A stretch of DNA of 64,000 nucleotides, from positions 186,001 through 250,000 of the forward strand of contig CAIKHO010000074.1 of NCBI GenBank assembly GCA_903827245.1, written 5' to 3'. The DNA comes from an uncultured Opitutia bacterium. Its GTDB lineage: Bacteria; Verrucomicrobiota; Verrucomicrobiia; Opitutales; Opitutaceae. Positions 60,776 to 64,000 of this stretch are shown here, one piece after another. The notes under the pieces are model-generated. The model was not told the origin of the DNA and searched no databases. It saw only the letters and a list, made by a program, of their open reading frames with translations. The first letter of the stretch is position 1. Each line of letters starts with the position of its first letter. A program made the position numbers and the translations under genes.

Positions 60776-60845
60776 GTAGCAGCCGAGGTAACGAGGCTGG
60801 GTTTGCTTACTCACCTCAAACCAGCCTCCTCACGTCGGCTGCTAC
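60776..60845. repeat. REPIN-like palindrome, family D
   Basis: GTAGCAGCCGAGGTAACGAG GCTGG faces CCAGCCTCCTCACGTCGGCT GCTAC. With about 25 bp of matching flank on the left (from about 60751) it repeats the element at 50375-50469 in the other orientation. Confidence 0.85.
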
Positions 60846-60870
60846 AGGCGACTGCACCGTCCCGGCTAAG

Positions 60871-60946
60871 GGGCGTTGGCATTACGCCACGATAAATGAG
60901 CCTGCCGTTGGGACCGAAGGACATCGCGGCGTAAAGCCGCTCCTAT
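60871..60946. repeat. REPIN-like palindrome, family A, one arm decayed
   Basis: The right arm CATCGCGGCGTAAAGCCGCT CCTAT is near-consensus; the left arm (GGGCGTTGGCATTACGCCAC GAT) is degenerate. Three repeat units thus fill the 403-bp gap between the acyltransferase and the next gene. Confidence 0.65.
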
Positions 60947-60978
60947 CGTTTTAAAACCGCTTCCCGCCCTCCGGCCCG

Positions 60979-61341
60979 TCAAAAGATGGGCGTGAGCACG
61001 GCCTTGGTGCCGGGTGTGACCACGAAGTCGTCGCCCGCGCACCAGATCAGGTCGTTGATCAGAAATTTGCAGACGACCGGGCCGGCGGCGTCCGCGAGGG
61101 ATGTCGCCCACAGCTCATCCGCCATGCAGGTCATCGCCAGGCCCTTTTCCCAGCTGAGACCGGGACCGACGCCACGGATGTAAAGCATGTTGCCAAAGCC
61201 CACGTTGACCTGGGCGGAGATCGTCGTGACGACCGCCTTGGGCGCCGACTTCTTGACGGCGGGAGCCGCCGTCTTCTTGCGCGGCTTGGCTGCTGTTTTC
61301 GCCGGGGCGGGCGTCTTGATGATCTTGGTCTTCTTTTTCAT
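60979..61341 (-). CDS. Lys/Ala-rich tail joined to a small beta-domain, 120 aa
   Basis: Not firmly recognised. Residues 1-40 (KKKTKIIKTPAPAKTAAKPR, AVKKSAPKAV) look like a histone H1-type or nucleic-acid-binding tail. The rest (VNVGFGNMLYIRGVGPGLSW, CMADELWATSLADAAGPVVCKFLINDLIW) resembles a small starch-binding-like or immunoglobulin-like beta-domain: FGNMLYIRG, GLSWEKG and FKFLINDxIW is a CBM-like pattern. The combination is unusual. Start ATG 61341. Confidence 0.6.
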   Translation of the reverse strand: MKKKTKIIKTPAPAKTAAKPRKKTAAPAVKKSAPKAVVTTISAQVNVGFGNMLYIRGVGPGLSWEKGLAMTCMADELWATSLADAAGPVVCKFLINDLIWCAGDDFVVTPGTKAVLTPIF

Positions 61342-61527
61342 GGCTGTGATGCCATTCTGCGAGTGCCGGGACGGCCGAAATGTCCGTCCCATTCCCCGGG
61401 CAATCAATAGCATTCCGGGGGCCAAGCGCAATCCAAGGCAGGATTTTTCCCGACCGTAACTCCCCATCACGGCCAATGGTTTGCCGGTGGGTCACTTAGC
61501 CCGGTTCTGTGCGGCTGTCTGCGGGTG

Positions 61528-61594
61528 CAGCGGCGTTCCTGTCGGACACCCGGTTTGCGGTCGTGAAGCCGGGCGTCCGCCAGGAACGCCCCTA
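61528..61594. repeat. REPIN-like palindrome, family B, degenerate
   Basis: GCAGCGGCGTTCCTGTCGGA CACCCGG faces CCGGGCGTCCGCCAGGAACG CCCCTAC. The right arm keeps the terminal GTAG (minus strand). It ends 11 bp before the lactonase stop. Confidence 0.68.
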
Positions 61595-61605
61595 CGCCGA
61601 TCCGG

Positions 61606-62787
61606 TCAGTCCGGCAGTTGCAGGAACTTCACTCCCACCGGCGAGCGGACCTCGAGGCTCTGGCCCGTGGGAGCCGGGATGCCGGTGGCCGGGTCGAGGG
61701 CAAAGACGACGATGTTGTGGGTGTCCTGGTTTGCCGTGATCAGCCACCGGCCCGAGGGATCCAGGCTGAACCCCCGCGGGGTGCGGCCCCCGCTGGCGAC
61801 GTGCGCCACGGGCGTCAGCCTTCCCTCAGCGTCGATCGAAAAGACCGCGATGCTGTCGTGCCCGCGGTTCGACGCGTAAAGGAAGCGGCCTGACGGATGG
61901 ACCAGCACCTCCGCCGCGGTGTTGTGGCCCTTGAAATCCGCGGGGAGTGTCGAAAGATTCTGCAGTTCCCGGAACGAACCGCGCGCCGCATCGTAGGCCA
62001 GCACGGTGACGGTGCTGTCGATTTCGTTGAGCGAATAGGCCGTGGCCCCGTTCGGGTGAAAGGTGAAATGCCGCGGGGCCGACGCCGGCCGCAGGACGAC
62101 CTGCGGCGGATCGGCGGGACGAAGTGAACCCGCCGTGGCGTCGAAGCGGTAGACCGACAATCGGTCGGTGCCGAACTCGGCCGCAACCGCCAGGCGGTTG
62201 TCGGGCGTTACATTGAACGAATGCGTGTGCGGCCCGGCTTGCCGCGGGTTCGGGCCGGAGCCGGTGTCCTGCACGACCGCCGAGGCCGGCCGCAACGTGC
62301 CATCGGGATTAAGCGGAAGCACCGCCGCGCTCCCGCTGCCAAAATTGGCCACCAGCAGATTCCGGCCGGTGCGGTCGAAGGCCAGATGACAGGGACCAGT
62401 ACCGTGGCTGACGACCTGGTTCAGAAAGGTCAGCCGGCCGCTCGCCGGATCGACGGCAAAGGCGCTGACCGTACCGGTTGGCTCGCCCTGGAACCGGTAG
62501 ATCTCGTTGACCGCATAGAGAAACCGGCCCGAGGCGGAAAACGCGACATAGGTTGGATTCACCGTCTCCGCCGCCAGTCCGAGCGGCGTCAGCTTGCCGC
62601 TGCCAGGATCAAAGCGAAACACCTGGATCCCCCGGCTCCGCTCGCCCGGCGGATTATGGTGCACCGGCACAAGCTGCTCCCAGTCGGTGTAGGTCCCCAC
62701 GTAGACGAAGCAGGGGGACGGCGCGGCCAACAGGACGGCGGCGGGCATGAGAAACGCCAAGAATGCTGACATGGACGACCGTTTCAT
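61606..62787 (-). CDS. Secreted lactonase family beta-propeller protein
   Basis: A 393-residue seven-bladed propeller of the lactonase (YbhE/Pgl-like) family, which includes 6-phosphogluconolactonases. A signal peptide (SAFLAFLMPAAVLLAA) makes it exported, so a cytosolic pentose-phosphate role is unlikely; it could act on sugar lactones in the periplasm. Motifs: FVYVGTYTDW, GRFLYAVNEIY, GTGPCHLAFDRTGRNLLVANFGSGS (residues ~155-180), PRHFTFHPNGATAYSLNE and SNRGHDSIAVFSID. Start ATG 62787. Confidence 0.88.
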   Translation of the reverse strand: MKRSSMSAFLAFLMPAAVLLAAPSPCFVYVGTYTDWEQLVPVHHNPPGERSRGIQVFRFDPGSGKLTPLGLAAETVNPTYVAFSASGRFLYAVNEIYRFQGEPTGTVSAFAVDPASGRLTFLNQVVSHGTGPCHLAFDRTGRNLLVANFGSGSAAVLPLNPDGTLRPASAVVQDTGSGPNPRQAGPHTHSFNVTPDNRLAVAAEFGTDRLSVYRFDATAGSLRPADPPQVVLRPASAPRHFTFHPNGATAYSLNEIDSTVTVLAYDAARGSFRELQNLSTLPADFKGHNTAAEVLVHPSGRFLYASNRGHDSIAVFSIDAEGRLTPVAHVASGGRTPRGFSLDPSGRWLITANQDTHNIVVFALDPATGIPAPTGQSLEVRSPVGVKFLQLPD

Positions 62788-62882
62788 AGCTCGTTGGGGT
62801 TCGCCATTGATGACCGGGGACGAACGCCGGGCGAATCTAAATCGAAGCCTGCCCTCGTTCCGGGAGCGTGCCACCGAACGAC

Positions 62883-62917
62883 AATTTTCCTCCGTGCGAA
62901 GGCGCACACGGAAAATT
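62883..62917. promoter_or_regulatory. Hairpin upstream of tRNA-Ala
   Basis: AATTTTCCTCCGTGCG and CGCACACGGAAAATT form a 14-15 bp imperfect stem with an AAGG loop. It lies between the divergent lactonase start and tRNA-Ala. It lacks a following T-run, so it is not a plain terminator. Confidence 0.55.
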
Positions 62918-62964
62918 GATGTTTACTTGCGCACCGCTCTTTCCCAATACCTCGCCTTCCCCAT

Positions 62965-63040
62965 GGGCCAGTAGCTCAGTTGATAGAGCGCGTCGTTCGC
63001 AACGACGAGGTCGTCGGTTTGATCCCGATCTGGTCCACCA
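62965..63040 (+). tRNA. tRNA-Ala (CGC), with A19-U56 in place of G19-C56
   Basis: A complete 76-nt cloverleaf with encoded CCA. Acceptor GGGCCAG/CTGGTCC includes G3-U70, the alanyl-tRNA synthetase identity pair, and A73. The anticodon stem CGTCG/CGACG has loop TTCGCAA (anticodon CGC, reads GCG). The D-loop is AGTTGATA, giving A19. The T-loop is TTTGATC, giving U56. These two changes compensate each other. Confidence 0.94.
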
Positions 63041-63068
63041 TCCTTCGCCCGGGCGGCGCCAGCCCGGC

Positions 63069-64000
63069 CTACTCCACCGCGCTGAGCATCCGGGCAAACA
63101 CCATCTTGCCCCCCGCGCTCGGCAGGACGCTGATGATCTCCGCCGACACCCGCTTGCCCATGTGGCCGCGGCCGGCGTTCACCACCACCATCGACCCGTC
63201 CTCGAGGAAGCCGACCGCCTGGCCCTCCTCCTTGCCGGCCTTGACCAAGTCGACTTCCAGCGTTTCGCCCAGGAGCAACTCGGGGCGCAGCGCCTTGGCC
63301 AGCTGGTTGAGGTTGAGCCACGGTACGCCGTGAAACTCGGCCAGCTTGGCCAGGTTGTAATCGGTCGTGAGCAGCTTGGCCCGCATCGATTGGGCCAGGA
63401 AGACCAGCTTGGCGTCCACATGCTGGCTGTTGGCCACCTCGCTGTCGGTGATGCGGATGTCGATGTTCTTGATCTTGCGCAGCTCGCCCAGGATCTCGAG
63501 CCCCCTGCGGCCGCGCGCCTGCTTGTGCGGGTCGCTCGAGTCGGCGACCGCGTGCAACTCATCCAGCACGAAACGCGGGATGACCAGCGCCGCGCTCATG
63601 AAGCCGCTCTCGCACAGCCGGGCGATGCGGCCGTCGATCAGCACGCTCGTGTCGACCACGACCAAGGGCACGTCCACGTCGTGCGGCACGAAGCGAACAT
63701 AGGGAATGACCAGGTTGAACTCGTCCTTGCCGCGCAGCGCGATCACCGTCGCGAGGTATGGGCAGATCATGAATAGCGCGAGCTGTGTAAGGTAGATCAT
63801 CTGCGGATCGCCTTCCTGGAGCAGCGGGGACGAACCCACCATGTAGGAAATGAGCAGCCCCACCCCGATGCCGAAGGTCAGCGCGGACAGGCCGCGCAGG
63901 GAAAAACCCTTCAGCATCATGTCCACCAGCACCACCAGCACGCCGATGCAAAGGCCCACCGCGACCGCCCTTCCGCGATACGGGTCCCATTGCTGGATGG
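63069..64000 (-). CDS. PIN-TRAM domain membrane protein (YacL-like; 5' end outside window)
   Basis: The frame is open to the window's right edge, so the N-terminus is missing. Visible order: membrane segments (VGLCIGVLVVLVDMML; TFGIGVGLLISYMVG; MIYLTQLALFMICPYLATVIAL), then a PIN domain VPLVVVDTSVLIDGRIARL with acidic residues at VVDTS, DELH and LLTTDYNL, then a TRAM-like C-terminus (GETLEVDLVKAGKEEGQAVGFLEDGSMVVVN, GKRVSAEIISVLPSAGGKMVFA). YacL-type proteins are thought to be membrane-anchored RNA-binding or ribonuclease proteins. tRNA-Ala lies just downstream, converging. Confidence 0.92.
   Translation of the reverse strand, partial: IQQWDPYRGRAVAVGLCIGVLVVLVDMMLKGFSLRGLSALTFGIGVGLLISYMVGSSPLLQEGDPQMIYLTQLALFMICPYLATVIALRGKDEFNLVIPYVRFVPHDVDVPLVVVDTSVLIDGRIARLCESGFMSAALVIPRFVLDELHAVADSSDPHKQARGRRGLEILGELRKIKNIDIRITDSEVANSQHVDAKLVFLAQSMRAKLLTTDYNLAKLAEFHGVPWLNLNQLAKALRPELLLGETLEVDLVKAGKEEGQAVGFLEDGSMVVVNAGRGHMGKRVSAEIISVLPSAGGKMVFARMLSAVE

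Noticed and set aside
60751-60954. Small ORF beginning MQLNRSDQ as a possible gene (and its copy at 50275-50469)
   Set aside because: It lies on a mobile palindromic element; conservation is better explained by the repeat. Kept as a finding, not as a gene.
15500-61594. Repeated palindromes as a CRISPR array
   Set aside because: Copies are kilobases apart, paired head to head, with no regular spacers and no cas genes.
62883-62917. Hairpin before tRNA-Ala as an intrinsic terminator
   Set aside because: No U-run follows on either strand beyond AATT, and neighbouring genes are transcribed away from it.

Overview
The window is about 64 kb of high-GC DNA from a Gram-negative bacterium. Gene content and repeat style fit Verrucomicrobiota, most likely Opitutaceae: two GH43 enzymes and a GH106-like enzyme, a TonB-receptor remnant, YdbH/YnbE/YdbL envelope genes, a sedoheptulose-7-phosphate isomerase and many lineage-restricted secreted proteins. 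This placement is inferred from protein character; no rRNA gene is present. I found no prophage, transposase, CRISPR array or rRNA.

Layout. 1-9 kb: a 5'-truncated hybrid histidine kinase, a DUF1275 membrane protein, a SulP transporter, ruvC, a TSUP permease overlapping recF, and gmhA. 9-14 kb: a LysR regulator, the last ~80 codons of a lost TonB-dependent receptor, and two tandem secreted amidases, the first cut by a single in-frame stop. 14-18.7 kb: two secreted proteins, a cyclophilin, folA, a PEBP protein and a gamma-carbonic anhydrase. 18.8-23.8 kb: a complete BMP-type nucleoside/sugar ABC importer. 24-26 kb: ydbH-ynbE-ydbL. 26-33.5 kb: glycogen phosphorylase, mutL, argH, OsmC. 33.8-40.3 kb: two GH43 enzymes flanking a BON protein and cardiolipin synthase. 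40.3-49.5 kb: an energy/stress island (truncated phosphoketolase, TspO, TPC-motif P-type ATPase, ackA, flavodoxin-fold reductase, DksA-like protein, HPF). 49.6-64 kb: tRNA-Asp, an AlkZ/YcaQ glycosylase, GH106-like enzyme, membrane spermidine-synthase-like protein, tRNA-Arg, hypotheticals, a DUF374 acyltransferase, a lactonase, tRNA-Ala with an odd tertiary pair, and a 5'-truncated PIN-TRAM protein.

The most striking feature is the intergenic DNA. Almost every gap over ~100 bp holds an imperfect palindrome, and there are at least fifteen unrelated sequence types. One class (families A, B, C, D, F, G, J, K here) has the architecture of REP/REPIN elements: each arm starts with GTAG, GTGG or GGAG, is itself a small hairpin, and two arms face each other. 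A second class (E, H, I and several singletons) has long purine-rich arms without internal hairpins. Elements sit inside the ABC operon, one lies within the mutL reading frame, and three genes take their TAG stop codon from the element's GTAG terminus. Many REPIN-like families packed side by side is the best candidate here for something not yet described.

Signs of decay: the nonsense-mutated amidase copy, the receptor remnant, and a phosphoketolase gene cut short and joined to the tail of a DUF2007 gene.
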